A stretch of DNA of 64,000 nt from CAADGU01 sp964581605 (GCA_964581605.1 CAZOPF010000007.1:29193-93192), one strand, 5' to 3'; positions 1 to 9,382 are shown, numbered from the stretch's first letter. The notes: generated by a model from the sequence alone, not told the origin. Numbers and translations: made by a program.

Positions 1-1167
1 GTGCCTTGATGCCTCCTCGCCAGCCGTCTGCGTGGCCAGGGCGCGCCAACGGAATTTGGGCAGCCAGGGGTTGGGTTTGCCTTCAGCGGCGTCGGCAATC
101 AGCTCGCCCAGGATGGGGGCGAATTTGAAGCCGTGGCCGCTGCCGCCAGCGGCCACCGTCAGCCCGACTGTCTCCGGGTGGCGGTCAATCCAGAAATGTT
201 CATCCAGGGTGTCACAGTAGAGGCAGCGGCGGGTGTAAACGATGGGCGCATCGGCCAGAGCGGGGAAGGTGGCGGCCAGGAAAGCGCGGAAACGTTGTTC
301 ATCCTGGGTGGTCACGATGCGCTCGTCGTCACGCGGATGCAGGCGGACACCGATACCATGATTGGCAATCTTGACTACTTTTTCGCCGGGATGCAGCGGG
401 AAACCGTACCAGCCGGTGCGGGCCACATCGGCCGTGAACACCACAAAGTGTGGCGGCGTAAAGAGTTCCGGTTGGGCCGGTTTCAGGTGGAAGACGGGAT
501 GGCCGGTGGATTTCATCACCGGGGCCAGTTCGGGCAGCAGCAGGTGGGTCCAGGTACCGGCGGCGATGAGGATGTGGCCGGTGGGGAAGGTGTGGCCTTC
601 CTGGGTGCGCACGGCCGTGACCCTGCCTCCTTCTCGCGTGATTTCTACGGCCGTCTGCCCAACCAACATGTCTACGCCCAACTGCTGTGCCTGGGTGATC
701 AGTGCCTCCACCACACGGCCGCTTTCCGCAAAGCCACCCTGGGCATGGTAAAAACCATCTACAAATGCGCCCGGTTTCCAGGCCGGAAAACGGCGGCTGA
801 TCTCATCCGCGTTCAGCCGTTCTGGGTGATGGCCCCGTTTCAGGAGCATCTGGTAACTTTCATATTCAAAACCGCCCGGAGCCATGGGCTGCTGCGTAAA
901 CATGGTCACGCCAATCTCGTGGAAGAGTGGGCCAAACCTCTCGTTCCACTGCCGCCAACCCACCAGCGATTCCTCCACCATCGCCATATATTGTTCGTCT
1001 GCGCCGTATTCCATGCGGATCACTTTGCTGATGTCGGTGGAGGCGGCTAACGGATGGGGCAGGGGGCCGGGGTCGAGCACGGCCGTGCGCCAACCGCGTT
1101 GTTGCAGGGTGACGGCCGTGCTCATGCCAAAGATGCCCGCGCCAATGATGAGGATGTCGTAATTCAT
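1..1167 (-). CDS. FAD-dependent oxidoreductase, sarcosine oxidase / N-methyl amino acid oxidase type (3' end cut by window)
   Basis: Translating the minus strand from ATG 1167 gives 389 residues open to the window edge. The N-terminus (MNYDILIIGAGIFGMSTA) is a dinucleotide-binding GxGxxG fold for FAD. Near the C-terminus, RRCLYCDTLDEHFWID followed by a GGSGHGFKF segment matches the monomeric sarcosine oxidase family, where the Cys just before the TxDEHFxID motif carries covalent FAD; that Cys is present here. Family members oxidatively demethylate secondary or tertiary N-methyl amines in the cytoplasm, giving formaldehyde and hydrogen peroxide. A good ribosome site (GGAGG) lies four bases before the start. 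It is divergent from an MttB-family methyltransferase and close to a GcvT-like protein, which supports a role in betaine or methylamine breakdown. The exact substrate cannot be read from the sequence. Confidence 0.85.
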   Translation of the reverse strand, partial: MNYDILIIGAGIFGMSTAVTLQQRGWRTAVLDPGPLPHPLAASTDISKVIRMEYGADEQYMAMVEESLVGWRQWNERFGPLFHEIGVTMFTQQPMAPGGFEYESYQMLLKRGHHPERLNADEISRRFPAWKPGAFVDGFYHAQGGFAESGRVVEALITQAQQLGVDMLVGQTAVEITREGGRVTAVRTQEGHTFPTGHILIAAGTWTHLLLPELAPVMKSTGHPVFHLKPAQPELFTPPHFVVFTADVARTGWYGFPLHPGEKVVKIANHGIGVRLHPRDDERIVTTQDEQRFRAFLAATFPALADAPIVYTRRCLYCDTLDEHFWIDRHPETVGLTVAAGGSGHGFKFAPILGELIADAAEGKPNPWLPKFRWRALATQTAGEEASRH

Positions 1168-1233
1168 AATCCCTCCATAGGGGTGATAGGGTCATCAACC
1201 GATAGATGGCGAATTTTAACGCGAACACGGCCG

Positions 1234-1262
1234 TTGTTCACATCACCTGACTGGGGTATGAT
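1234..1262 (+). promoter_or_regulatory. Sigma-70-type promoter for the MttB-family gene, probably leaderless
   Basis: TTGTTC at 1234-1239 and TATGAT at 1257-1262 are separated by 17 bases. The -10 box ends only eight bases before ATG 1271 and no Shine-Dalgarno sequence can fit, so the transcript would start at or next to the start codon. An ACGGCCGT octamer (1227-1234) abuts the -35 box. Confidence 0.55.
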
Positions 1263-1270
1263 GCACGGCT

Positions 1271-2794
1271 ATGAGACCAGCTATCCAGGTTTTGCCGGAC
1301 GACCTTATTCCTCAGATTGTGGCAGAAGCCAAACGCATCCTGGCGGAGATTGGGGTAGATGTGCGCGGGGCGGGGCTGCGGCAGCGGCTATTAGCGGTAG
1401 GGTTGAAAGCAGAAGGCGCCGACGGCCGTATCCTTTTTCCACCGCACATCGTAGACCAGGCCATTGCCAATGCACCTGAATCCTTCGCGCTGTATGACCG
1501 GGACGGCCGTATCCACGCTAACTTAGGCGGCGATAACGTCCACTTTGTGCCCGGTTCCAGTGGCCTCAAAGTGTTGGATTACAAAACAGGGCAGACGCGG
1601 CTAGCCAACACGGCCGACTTTGTGGAATATGCCCGCCTGTGTGATGGTTTGGAGCACATTGCCTATCTGGCCACCGCCTTTTCCACCAATGACGACATCG
1701 AAGCGCAGGTGTCCGATGCCTGGCGGCTCTATCTTTGCCTGACCAATTCAGGCAAGCCGGTCGTTTCCGGCGCATTTACCGAACACGGCGTGCCCCGCAT
1801 GGCGGAGATGATGCAACTATTTCGCCACGACAAAGCCGATCTGATTGCCCGGCCCCTCTCTATTTTTACCATCACCGCCACCGGCTTTTTCCGCTATGGC
1901 GAAGATTCCTGCCAGAATTTGCTGGATTGTGTGGAATGGGGCATCCCCATGGAGATTGTGCCCGTGACGTTGATGGGGCTCATCGCCCCGGTAACGTTGG
2001 TAGGGGCGACTGTTTTTCATGTGGCCGATGTGTTGGCGGGGCTGACAATGGCGCAGCTCGTCAGGCCGGGTGCGCCTGTGCTGTTTGGTGGCGCGCCGGC
2101 CGCTTTTCATATGCAAACGGCCGTCGCCCCCATGGCTGCTATCGAGAGCCTCAAACTCAACGTCGCCTATGTGCAGGTGGCAAAATCGCTGAACCTGCCC
2201 ACACAGGCATATATGGCCCTCAGCGAAGGCAAGTTTGTGGATGCGCAGGCGGGCGCAGAAACCTTTGGCAGTGCGCTGTTGGCCGCGCTGGCCGGTGTAA
2301 ACTCCGTTTCCGGGCCGGGGATGCTCGATTATGTGCTCACCTTTAGCCTGGAGAAACTGGTGGCGGATAATGAATGGTGTGGGCAGGCGCTACACTTTAT
2401 CCGCGAAACCAAGGTTGTGGATGACCTGCCCACGCTTGACCTGGCGCGAGAATTGCTGGCAGAGCAGCACCTCATCACCGCTACCCATACATTGACCCAT
2501 TGGCCGCAAGAGCTATACCTGACCAGACCGACCACCGACCGGACTAACCGGGAGACGTGGCAAAAGTTGGGCGGCCATACCTTTGAGCAGCGGGCAAAGC
2601 TGGAAGTGGTGGAGCGGCTGGCAAAATATGAGCCGGTGGAAACAGACACGGCCGTACGCACGGAAATGGAGCGGCTCATCAGAGCCGGGTTGGTGAACCA
2701 GGTGGAATTGCCCGCGGTGCCGGAAGTAGGAGCACGGCCGTCAACTCCCTCCACCCCTTCTCGCCGCCTCCGCCGCCATACCCGCCATGCCTGA
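1271..2794 (+). CDS. Trimethylamine methyltransferase (MttB) family protein, non-pyrrolysine type
   Basis: This 507-residue protein has the look of the MttB superfamily: an N-terminal region with ILAEIGVDV and [14 protein letters not shown], a core with [19 protein letters not shown], and the conserved C-terminal stretch [21 protein letters not shown]. Family members transfer a methyl group from quaternary or tertiary amines to a corrinoid protein. Archaeal MttB needs an in-frame amber codon read as pyrrolysine; here the frame is uninterrupted, so it belongs to the larger non-pyrrolysine group that includes glycine betaine methyltransferase. No corrinoid protein gene is visible in the window, so the acceptor must be elsewhere. 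The last 20 residues are a low-complexity Ser/Thr/Pro/Arg tail. It lies upstream of a GcvT-like gene on the same strand and is divergent from the sarcosine-oxidase-like gene. Confidence 0.85.
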   Translation: MRPAIQVLPDDLIPQIVAEAKRILAEIGVDVRGAGLRQRLLAVGLKAEGADGRILFPPHIVDQAIANAPESFALYDRDGRIHANLGGDNVHFVPGSSGLKVLDYKTGQTRLANTADFVEYARLCDGLEHIAYLATAFSTNDDIEAQVSDAWRLYLCLTNSGKPVVSGAFTEHGVPRMAEMMQLFRHDKADLIARPLSIFTITATGFFRYGEDSCQNLLDCVEWGIPMEIVPVTLMGLIAPVTLVGATVFHVADVLAGLTMAQLVRPGAPVLFGGAPAAFHMQTAVAPMAAIESLKLNVAYVQVAKSLNLPTQAYMALSEGKFVDAQAGAETFGSALLAALAGVNSVSGPGMLDYVLTFSLEKLVADNEWCGQALHFIRETKVVDDLPTLDLARELLAEQHLITATHTLTHWPQELYLTRPTTDRTNRETWQKLGGHTFEQRAKLEVVERLAKYEPVETDTAVRTEMERLIRAGLVNQVELPAVPEVGARPSTPSTPSRRLRRHTRHA

Positions 2795-2916
2795 TTATCT
2801 GTATAATCCGCTGCCACATCGTTTCCTTCCTAAATCAGGCAATCATCAAAGATTACGCAGATTTCGCAGAAAAAATCGCGGTAGCCTGTGTAAACTTTGA
2901 TCCCAAAGAAAAAGAT
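2795..2916. other. Intergenic spacer with an ATTACGCAGATTTCGCAGA word repeat
   Basis: Between the MttB-like and GcvT-like genes, 2849-2880 reads as a direct word repeat (ATTACGCAG/ATTTCGCAG). It belongs to the class of short iterated words seen in many gaps of this window. No terminator or clear promoter was found. Confidence 0.4.
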
Positions 2917-4107
2917 ATGCCCATTCCTACCCCTTTTCATCCTCGAACAGCGCCCTTGGTGGAAAGTTTTGACTGGCGTGACTGGTCCGGTTTTCTGGCC
3001 GCCAGTTTGTATGAACCAAGCCACGAGCGCGAGTATTACGCCATTCGCAATGCCGCCGGGCTGATTGACGTTTCTCCCCTGTTCAAATATGAAGTTACCG
3101 GGCCAGACGCGCTGCGGCTGGTAGACCGGGTGATGACGCGCAATATCGCCAAATGTGCCGTGGGCCGGGTGATGTACACGCCCTGGTGTGATGAAGAGGG
3201 GCAGGTGATTGATGATGGCACGGTAGCCCGGCTGGACGACAACCACTTTCGCATTACGGCCGCCGACCCCAGTTTGCGTTGGTTTCAAGATGTGGGTTAT
3301 GGCCTGAATGTCCAGGTGGTGAATGTGAGTGATGATCTGGCGGCGCTGGCGCTGCAGGGGCCGCTCAGCCGCGCCGTTTTGCAGCAGGTGGTGACGGGTT
3401 TGGATGTGGGCAAGTTGCGCTTCTTCCGCCTGGGGCAGGGGCAGATTAACGGCCGTGCCGTCACCATTACCCGCACCGGCTATACCGGCGATCTGGGGTA
3501 TGAACTGTGGCTGAATCCAGCAGACGCTACGGCCGTGTGGGACAGGCTTATGGACGCGGGGCAACGATATGGCCTGCTGCCCGCCGGCATGCTGGCGCTG
3601 GATGTGGCCCGCATTGAAGCCGGGCTGCTGCTGGCCGATATTGATTACAAGTCAGCGCTCAAAGCGGTCATACCTGACCAGCTATCGTCACCGTTTGAAT
3701 TGGGCCTGGGCTGGGCGGTGGCGCTGGACGGGGCCGATTTTATTGGCAAACGGGCGCTGCTGAAGGAGAAGGCGGCCGGTTCTGAATGGGCATTTGTGGG
3801 CGTACAGGTGGATTGGCTGGATTTGGAGCGGCTGTTTGGTGCCAAAGATTTACCGCCAAAAGTAGCGGGGCGAGCCTCGCGCACGGCCGTGCCGCTCTAC
3901 AAGAACGGCAAGCAAATAGGCCAGATTACCAGCCACACCTTTTCCCCCATTTTGAAAGAATATATTGGCATTGGTACCGTGTATGCACCCTACGGCCAGA
4001 TTGGCACCACGCTGGAAATGGAATTCACCATTGAATATCAGCGCCAGCGAGCCAGAGCAACAGTGGTGAAAACGCCGTTTTTTGACCCGGAACGGAAAAG
4101 GAAGTGA
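2917..4107 (+). CDS. Aminomethyltransferase (GcvT/DMGDH-C-like) family protein
   Basis: The 396-residue product has the GcvT fold: RNAAGLIDVSPLFKYEVTGPDA near the N-terminus, the folate-site region around LALQGPLSRAVL, TRTGYTGDLGYELW in the middle, and the C-terminal barrel with LGLGWAVALDGADFIGKRAL. GcvT proteins and related domains of dimethylglycine and sarcosine dehydrogenases move a one-carbon unit from an aminomethyl group to tetrahydrofolate. It is about 30 residues longer than a typical glycine-cleavage T protein, and no gcvH or gcvP is nearby. With an MttB-like methyltransferase upstream and a sarcosine-oxidase-like gene next door, a role in demethylation of a methylated amine is more likely than glycine cleavage; this is inference. 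No strong ribosome site precedes ATG 2917. Confidence 0.85.
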   Translation: MPIPTPFHPRTAPLVESFDWRDWSGFLAASLYEPSHEREYYAIRNAAGLIDVSPLFKYEVTGPDALRLVDRVMTRNIAKCAVGRVMYTPWCDEEGQVIDDGTVARLDDNHFRITAADPSLRWFQDVGYGLNVQVVNVSDDLAALALQGPLSRAVLQQVVTGLDVGKLRFFRLGQGQINGRAVTITRTGYTGDLGYELWLNPADATAVWDRLMDAGQRYGLLPAGMLALDVARIEAGLLLADIDYKSALKAVIPDQLSSPFELGLGWAVALDGADFIGKRALLKEKAAGSEWAFVGVQVDWLDLERLFGAKDLPPKVAGRASRTAVPLYKNGKQIGQITSHTFSPILKEYIGIGTVYAPYGQIGTTLEMEFTIEYQRQRARATVVKTPFFDPERKRK

Positions 4108-4220
4108 GCAGTTAGCAGCCGGGGGTGAGCGGTAGAGAGGCTTTGAGGATAAACCCAAGAATTGAACGTATACGGCGCAAAAGTTGAATGGAAACTCGGA
4201 TAAATTAAGGCAAAGCTGTA

Positions 4221-5219
4221 CTAGGCAAATAACTGAAACTGTGGTGGGTCAACTTGTTGGGATTGGTGCATAAGGACGGCGTTCAACAGTTCAATCGCCA
4301 GGCGGGATTCCAACGTCACACCCGCCCGCACGCCCACACACGGGTCATGTCTTCCGGTTTCCAGTTCAAACTCCATCTCTTCCAGGTTTTTGCGCACTGA
4401 TTGTTGCGGTTTGTGAATGGTGGAAGTGGGTTTAAACCCAACGCGGCAAACCAGCGGCATCCCTGTTGTCACACCACCAATGAGCCCACCATGGCTATTA
4501 GACTGGTAGCCCGTGTGCCGTATCGGATCGTTATTTTCGCTGCCACGCCGGGCAACCACTTGCAGGCCATCCCCCATTTCGCAGGATTGCACGGCGTGCA
4601 GGCCCCCCAATGCCCCCATCAGCCGCACTTTCAGGCTGTTATAGAGCGGCTCGCCTACCAGGGCGGGCACATTCACGGCCACCACTTCAACGGCCGCGCC
4701 CAGTGAATCTCCCTCGATGCGTGTTTGTTTGATCAATTCTCCGGCCGCCTGGGCAAAGTGAGCATCCAACGAATGGATTTCGGCGGTGGTTAATTGCTCT
4801 TGAAGATGGTTGATTTGGTCAAGGGGGATGGATTGACGGCCGTTTGCCCTGACCCACTCGCCTACATAGTCACTCAGCCGCACATTGGCTTGTAACGGCC
4901 CCACCTGGCTGATGGAGGAGAGGATCACTGTGCCAAACTTTTCTTGAAGGTAAATCCGGGCAATTGAACCGCCAATGACATCCGAAATGGTGCTGCGATA
5001 GCTGGAACGGCCGCCGCCACGNNNNNNNNNNNNNNNNNNNNNNNNNNNNNNNNNNNNNNNNNNNNNNNNNNNNNNNNNNNNNNNNNNNNNNNNNNNNNNN
5101 NNNNNNNNNNNNNNNNNNNNNAGGCCGGGGGGGCAGCCAAAGACGATGGTGGTGATGGCCGGGCCATGTGATTCGCCCGCGCCGGCTACGGCAAAGAGGG
5201 GGCCGCCGAGGATTTCCAT
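4221..5219 (-). CDS. aroC: Chorismate synthase, interrupted by an assembly gap
   Basis: Chorismate synthase makes chorismate from 5-enolpyruvylshikimate-3-phosphate with reduced FMN, the last step of the shikimate pathway. The N-terminal part shows GAGESHGPAITTIVFGCPPG, the family's GESHGP signature, and after the gap RGGGRSS and the C-terminal GVRAGVTLESRLA are typical. Positions 5022-5121 are 100 N. In known AroC proteins about 90 residues separate CPPG from RGGGRSS, whereas 100 N stand for only 33, so the gap is a placeholder and roughly 270 bases are missing. The two halves stay in the same frame across the N run. The start lies nine bases after the stop of the LLM oxidoreductase gene, suggesting cotranscription. 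Confidence 0.93.
   Translation of the reverse strand: MEILGGPLFAVAGAGESHGPAITTIVFGCPPGXXXXXXXXXXXXXXXXXXXXXXXXXXXXXXXXXXRGGGRSSYRSTISDVIGGSIARIYLQEKFGTVILSSISQVGPLQANVRLSDYVGEWVRANGRQSIPLDQINHLQEQLTTAEIHSLDAHFAQAAGELIKQTRIEGDSLGAAVEVVAVNVPALVGEPLYNSLKVRLMGALGGLHAVQSCEMGDGLQVVARRGSENNDPIRHTGYQSNSHGGLIGGVTTGMPLVCRVGFKPTSTIHKPQQSVRKNLEEMEFELETGRHDPCVGVRAGVTLESRLAIELLNAVLMHQSQQVDPPQFQLFA
5022..5121. other. Assembly gap (100 N) inside aroC
   Basis: Exactly 100 N. Comparison with the usual spacing of AroC motifs says that its true length is larger, near 270 bases. Confidence 0.97.
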
Positions 5220-5227
5220 GGGGTTCC

Positions 5228-6106
5228 TTAGAGGTGTGTCGCACCTTCAATGTTTTGGGCAAATTGGGTGATGGCCTGCAGATGTTTAACGGCCGTGTCC
5301 AATCCCGCGCCCATTGTATTAAATGTCAAATGTGTGGCGCCTGCTTTTTGCCATGCGCTTATTTGCTGCTGCCAGCTTTCGGGGGTGCCATCTTTGTAGG
5401 CCAGACGGGCTTCCAGGCCGATGTCGGCGCGGCTACGGCCGTGCTGTGCCAGAAACGCATCCAACTTTTCCAATGACGGCCGTGCCTGTTCCGGTGTGCG
5501 ATAGTTAGGGAACCAGCCATCCCCCAACCGCGCCACCCGTTCCAAAACAGCCTCCGCATGGCCACCCAGCCAGATAGGGATAGGGCGCTGCACCGGCATG
5601 GGATTCAGCCCCACGTCATCCAGGTGGTGGTAACGGCCGGCAAACTTCACCAACGGCCGTGTGAACAGCAGGCGCAGCACCTCAATTTGCTCCTCAATGC
5701 GTTTGCCCCGGTTCTGGAAATTGTGCCCGATGCTTTCCATTTCTGCCCGGTTCCAGCCCACACCAACGCCCAGCCGGAAACGGCCGCCAGATAACACGTC
5801 CAGGCAGGCGGCTTGTTTGGCGACGACGGCCGTGTCTCGCTGTGGCAGGATGAGGATGCCGGTGACAAAATGAATGGTGGTGGTGACGGCCGTCAGGTAG
5901 CTATACAACACAAACGGGTCAAAAAAAGGATTTTGGTGGGTGTATGGCCCTGACCAGCCGCCCGGCCGCTCTGGATTGGCCCCCAACACATGGTCATAGG
6001 CCAGGATGTGGCTAAAACCGAGAGCCTCAGCACTCTGCGCATAATCACGGATGGCAATAGGATCGGCCGGAAACTCAATTTGGGGAAAAATAACGCCAAT
6101 TTTCAT
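5228..6106 (-). CDS. LLM-class (luciferase-like) F420-dependent oxidoreductase
   Basis: The 292-residue protein is a single luciferase-like TIM barrel: the N-terminal MKIGVIFPQIEFPADP, FVTGILILPQRDTAVVAKQAACLDVLSGGRFRLGVGVGW (read in two parts, a strongly conserved LLM stretch), GKRIEEQIEVLR and IPIWLGGHAEAVLERVARLGDGWF. Proteins of this subgroup (TIGR03619-like) usually use coenzyme F420, which fits Chloroflexota, but the cofactor is assigned by family only. The substrate is unknown. The gene ends nine bases before aroC begins on the same strand. Confidence 0.85.
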   Translation of the reverse strand: MKIGVIFPQIEFPADPIAIRDYAQSAEALGFSHILAYDHVLGANPERPGGWSGPYTHQNPFFDPFVLYSYLTAVTTTIHFVTGILILPQRDTAVVAKQAACLDVLSGGRFRLGVGVGWNRAEMESIGHNFQNRGKRIEEQIEVLRLLFTRPLVKFAGRYHHLDDVGLNPMPVQRPIPIWLGGHAEAVLERVARLGDGWFPNYRTPEQARPSLEKLDAFLAQHGRSRADIGLEARLAYKDGTPESWQQQISAWQKAGATHLTFNTMGAGLDTAVKHLQAITQFAQNIEGATHL

Positions 6107-6115
6107 GTTTCTCCT

Positions 6116-6142
6116 GCGGCGCGATTTAGAAAATCGCGCTAC
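6116..6142. repeat. Short palindromic repeat of the GCGATTT..AAATCGC-CTAC type
   Basis: GGCGCGATTTAGAAAATCGCGC followed by CTACA lies between two minus-strand genes. It forms a 9-bp hairpin and closely resembles one half of the larger element at 9575-9623, so both seem to belong to one dispersed family. Confidence 0.6.
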
Positions 6143-6148
6143 AAGAGA

Positions 6149-8116
6149 TTATACCGCAGGCAGACGGCCGTTGGCAGTGGGCACGGTGAAGTAAAAAGTG
6201 GTGCCTTTGCGGAATTCGCTCTCAAACCAGATAGAGCCACCTTGCAGCTCTACCAGACTTTTGGTGATGGTCAGCCCCAAGCCGGTGCCGGGCGCTTGCC
6301 GGGTCTTTTCATCTTCCGAGCGGAAAAATTTCTGGAACATTTTGGGGAAATCATCGGGATGGATGCCGATGCCGGAATCCTTGATGGCGACCAAAATACA
6401 ATCTTTGGCCAGGGCGCCGCTGCTTTTGCGTGCTTCCATCATTTTGGCGTTGATAATGATTTTACCGCCATCGGGGGTGTATTTATTGGCATTGCTTACC
6501 AGGTTGGTCATGATCTGCGTCAGCCGGTTGCGGTCGGCCCAGACCGGCGGCAGGGTAGTTGGCAGACCCAATGTCAGTTCTTGCTCTTTGGCTTCGATAT
6601 TGGCCTGGGTGGCGCTGACCACTTCGTCTACGATTTCTTCAATGGGCACGGCCGTGTACTCCAGTCGCAGTTGCCCTGTTTCAATGCGGGAAATATCGGT
6701 TAGGTCTGACACTAACGTCATCATCCGTTGCACATTGTTTTCCACCCGCTGCAAAAAATCTCGTTGTTGATCGTTGAGCGCGCCCACCATGCCGCTGGCT
6801 AATAACTGGTTATAACCGCGAATAGAAGTCATGGGCACTTTGAGTTCATGGGAGACGGTGGAGACAAATTCGCTTTTGGCCTGGTTGGCCGCTATAGCCT
6901 GGTCGCGGGCAATGGCTAATTCTTCCAGCGCCTGATTGAGTTTCCGTTGTTCTTCTTCCAATTCAGTGGTGCGCTTTTGAACGCGATATTCCAGCCCTTC
7001 ATACAAGGCCTGTAGCTCCTCCACCATCTCATTAAACGATTCTCCCAAATCGCTGATTTCATCGCGGAAGATGGAGTGCGTGACCTTGACACGCTGCTCC
7101 AACTGCCCTGCGCTCAATTCTCTGGCAGCCAGGGAGAGGCGTTGCAGTGGCCGGGCAAAGGCGAAAAACATGGTCAGGGCTAAGGCCAGACTGATAATGA
7201 TGATGACGGCCGCAAACAGCAGCAGGGCGGTCTGAATATCATTTTGCACCTGGAATAGATCATCAATGGGTTGGGCAACCAGCACGGTGCCCTGTCGGTT
7301 GTCATCAATCACCAGCGGGTTAGAAAGCACCCGGTATTGATCGTTATTGCCGTAAACGATGGTGTCGGAGGCGGCACGGCCGTCTGGCGTAATCAGCCCT
7401 GTTTGGAGTCGCTGCTCATATTCGCTGGTGGGGTCAATGGTGGAAACGATGACGGCATTATCTTGCACCACGCCCACATCTGCCCCCAAAATCTGGCCGA
7501 TGTTGCCAATATAGGCGTCATCCATATAAATGGCGGCCAGTACCACGCCGGTAAGGCGGCCATCCGTCATGCTGACAATGGGGGAGACGCCAATGATTTG
7601 CGAAGACTGTGGGGCGATAGCAATGCCACTCACCGCCTGCCCACTTTCCAGGGCTTGCATAATGAGGGCATTACGGATGGCTTCTGTTTGCTGGCTGGCC
7701 TGCAAGCGGCGGATAACCGGCGGGCCGCCATAGATGGCGGCGGGATCACCCGGCTGAAAATCTGACGCATAAACGCTTAACTCTTGCAGGTTCAGTTCGG
7801 CGCGGCGGATTTCCAGGGCGGCGCGGATAACGGCCGTGTCCTCACTCTCTAATTCGGGCAAACTGGCTACTACACTGGCGCTCAACAACGCCTGTTTTTC
7901 TGAATCGGCCATGAGCGCACCCACAGATTGGGCGACCTGGGTGAGCTGGCGGTCGGCTTCGGCTTCAAGACGGCTGCGCACCAATTGGGAGGCAAATGGC
8001 AACAACACCGCCATCACCAGGACGGTGATGACGACAAAGGGGAGGGCCAACTTCCAACGGATGCTGAGGTGCTTCCGGTTCAGTCGCTTTAGCCGTTGAC
8101 GCATAAAATCATTCAA
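6149..8116 (-). CDS. Membrane sensor histidine kinase (Cache-like sensor, HAMP, HisKA, HATPase)
   Basis: The 655-residue protein has a transmembrane helix at about 22-44, an extracytoplasmic sensor to about 295, a second helix at about 300-322, a HAMP linker, a coiled coil, and a kinase core. The phosphoacceptor box reads VSHELKVPMTSI with His near residue 421; the ATPase domain shows NLVSNANKYTPDGG (N box), KDSGIGI (G1) and GTGLGLTI (G2). It should autophosphorylate in response to an extracellular signal. No partner response regulator is adjacent, so it is an orphan kinase. The C-terminus NGRLPAV contains an ACGGCCGT octamer. Confidence 0.92.
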   Translation of the reverse strand: MNDFMRQRLKRLNRKHLSIRWKLALPFVVITVLVMAVLLPFASQLVRSRLEAEADRQLTQVAQSVGALMADSEKQALLSASVVASLPELESEDTAVIRAALEIRRAELNLQELSVYASDFQPGDPAAIYGGPPVIRRLQASQQTEAIRNALIMQALESGQAVSGIAIAPQSSQIIGVSPIVSMTDGRLTGVVLAAIYMDDAYIGNIGQILGADVGVVQDNAVIVSTIDPTSEYEQRLQTGLITPDGRAASDTIVYGNNDQYRVLSNPLVIDDNRQGTVLVAQPIDDLFQVQNDIQTALLLFAAVIIIISLALALTMFFAFARPLQRLSLAARELSAGQLEQRVKVTHSIFRDEISDLGESFNEMVEELQALYEGLEYRVQKRTTELEEEQRKLNQALEELAIARDQAIAANQAKSEFVSTVSHELKVPMTSIRGYNQLLASGMVGALNDQQRDFLQRVENNVQRMMTLVSDLTDISRIETGQLRLEYTAVPIEEIVDEVVSATQANIEAKEQELTLGLPTTLPPVWADRNRLTQIMTNLVSNANKYTPDGGKIIINAKMMEARKSSGALAKDCILVAIKDSGIGIHPDDFPKMFQKFFRSEDEKTRQAPGTGLGLTITKSLVELQGGSIWFESEFRKGTTFYFTVPTANGRLPAV

Positions 8117-8151
8117 TCACTAATGACTTACAGGTTATCTGGTGATTGCGG

Positions 8152-9291
8152 TTACACGGCTCGCCGACGTAACACATAAACGGCGATGCCGATGATAAGG
8201 AGCACAAGCCCCACAATGCCGATTAGGGGAACGATATTGGGGCTGGTGTTGCTCTCATTTTCCACGTTGTACTCTTCCGTAGCGGTGGGAATGATGGCGG
8301 AGTATTGGAGCAGTTCTTCAGCAACAGCCAGGGTGGGCACTTCCTGGTGTACGGCCGTCAACCCATTTTTCAGATAGCTGGCGGCGGCGTCAGCATCGGT
8401 GGCGCTGAGTGAAGCATAGTACTCCCAGGGCATAAGGACAAGGCGACGGCCGTCAATTCGCACTCCTGAGAGAAAAGCCCGCTTGATCTCCGTTTCTGTC
8501 CAGGCGCCTAACCCGGTTTCCTCGTCGGGGGTCAGGTTGGCCGAGTAAACGATGCCCCAGGGGCCTTCAAATGGCTGGCCGCCGCTTAAAAAGCGATCCA
8601 TCATCGGCTGGCCGGTATCGGGGTCAATGGGCGTGTGGCAGTCTGAACAGGCCATCACGTGCCGCACCAGATATTCGCCATAGGCCGTCTGGGCGTTTTC
8701 GTCCGGGGCGGTAATGGGGCCGTCGGGTGCAGGAATCGGGGATAATTCTTCGGTGTTGGCCGTGCGGTTGGCTAATACGTCATTTTCGATGGGGGGAATC
8801 GTGCGTAAATAGGCAATAATCGCTTCCATGTCAGCGTCGGACATCTGGTTATAGGCCGTGTAGGGCATAATGGGGATGAGTTGACGGCCGTCGGGCGTGG
8901 CCCCTGTGCGCATGGCTGTTTCAATCTGTTCATCCGTCCAATTGCCAATCCCCGTTTCCGGGTCTGGCGTGATGTTGGTAGCCACGATAATGCCCGCAGG
9001 CCCTAGATCAAAGACACGACCTCCGGCCAGATATAATTCCGGGTCTTTGGTGCTGCGTTCATACATGCTCAACGTCTGTAATTGTTGCGGGGTTAATTCC
9101 GGGTTGGCAAATTCGGCCCGGAAGGGGGTATGGCAGCCATCGCAGCCGGCGATGTTTACCAGATACTGTCCGCGGGCTACCAGATCATCGTCTTGGGAGA
9201 GGGGTTTGGCGGCCGATGGTTGGGCAAAACCGAACAGGAGAAGGGTTAAGAGGGTAATGGTGAAAGCCAGGCTCAATTTCATGGGGGTCAT
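8152..9291 (-). CDS. Membrane-anchored diheme c-type cytochrome
   Basis: The 379-residue protein starts with a signal peptide (to about residue 28, ending in a PSAA region) and has two heme c sites, CDGCH near residue 50 and CSDCH near residue 212, each followed by TPF or TPI and preceded by a GxYLVxxxxC pattern. Each half carries a METGxGxWTxxQI/EI-like stretch, so the protein is an internal duplication of one cytochrome domain. A single C-terminal helix (about 352-375) ending in RRRAV would anchor it with the hemes outside. It resembles the cytochrome subunits of periplasmic dehydrogenases. No dehydrogenase gene is adjacent, so its electron donor is unknown. Confidence 0.9.
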   Translation of the reverse strand: MTPMKLSLAFTITLLTLLLFGFAQPSAAKPLSQDDDLVARGQYLVNIAGCDGCHTPFRAEFANPELTPQQLQTLSMYERSTKDPELYLAGGRVFDLGPAGIIVATNITPDPETGIGNWTDEQIETAMRTGATPDGRQLIPIMPYTAYNQMSDADMEAIIAYLRTIPPIENDVLANRTANTEELSPIPAPDGPITAPDENAQTAYGEYLVRHVMACSDCHTPIDPDTGQPMMDRFLSGGQPFEGPWGIVYSANLTPDEETGLGAWTETEIKRAFLSGVRIDGRRLVLMPWEYYASLSATDADAAASYLKNGLTAVHQEVPTLAVAEELLQYSAIIPTATEEYNVENESNTSPNIVPLIGIVGLVLLIIGIAVYVLRRRAV

Positions 9292-9353
9292 GCGCCTTTT
9301 GTAGTTGTTCTGATGTGTTGAAAATGGATGTATTGGTTATCGTTACTATCCAT

Positions 9354-9382
9354 AGTATAAAGTTTTCATAACCCGCCTTCAA
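9354..9382 (-). promoter_or_regulatory. Sigma-70-type promoter of the cytochrome c gene
   Basis: On the minus strand TTGAAG (9382-9377) and TATACT (9359-9354) are 17 bases apart, placing transcription start near 9347 and a 5' leader of about 56 bases before ATG 9291. Confidence 0.65.

Noticed and set aside
133..1050. 305-residue plus-strand frame opposite the oxidoreductase
   Set aside because: Mirror of the real gene; no ribosome site or domain. High-GC codon bias keeps antisense frames open.
866..1228. Open minus-strand frame of 120 residues
   Set aside because: It is out of frame with the oxidoreductase that covers the same strand and has an Arg/His-rich composition typical of a shadow frame.
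1271..2794. Pyrrolysine-dependent MttB
   Set aside because: The frame has no internal TAG, and no pyl genes are present in the window.
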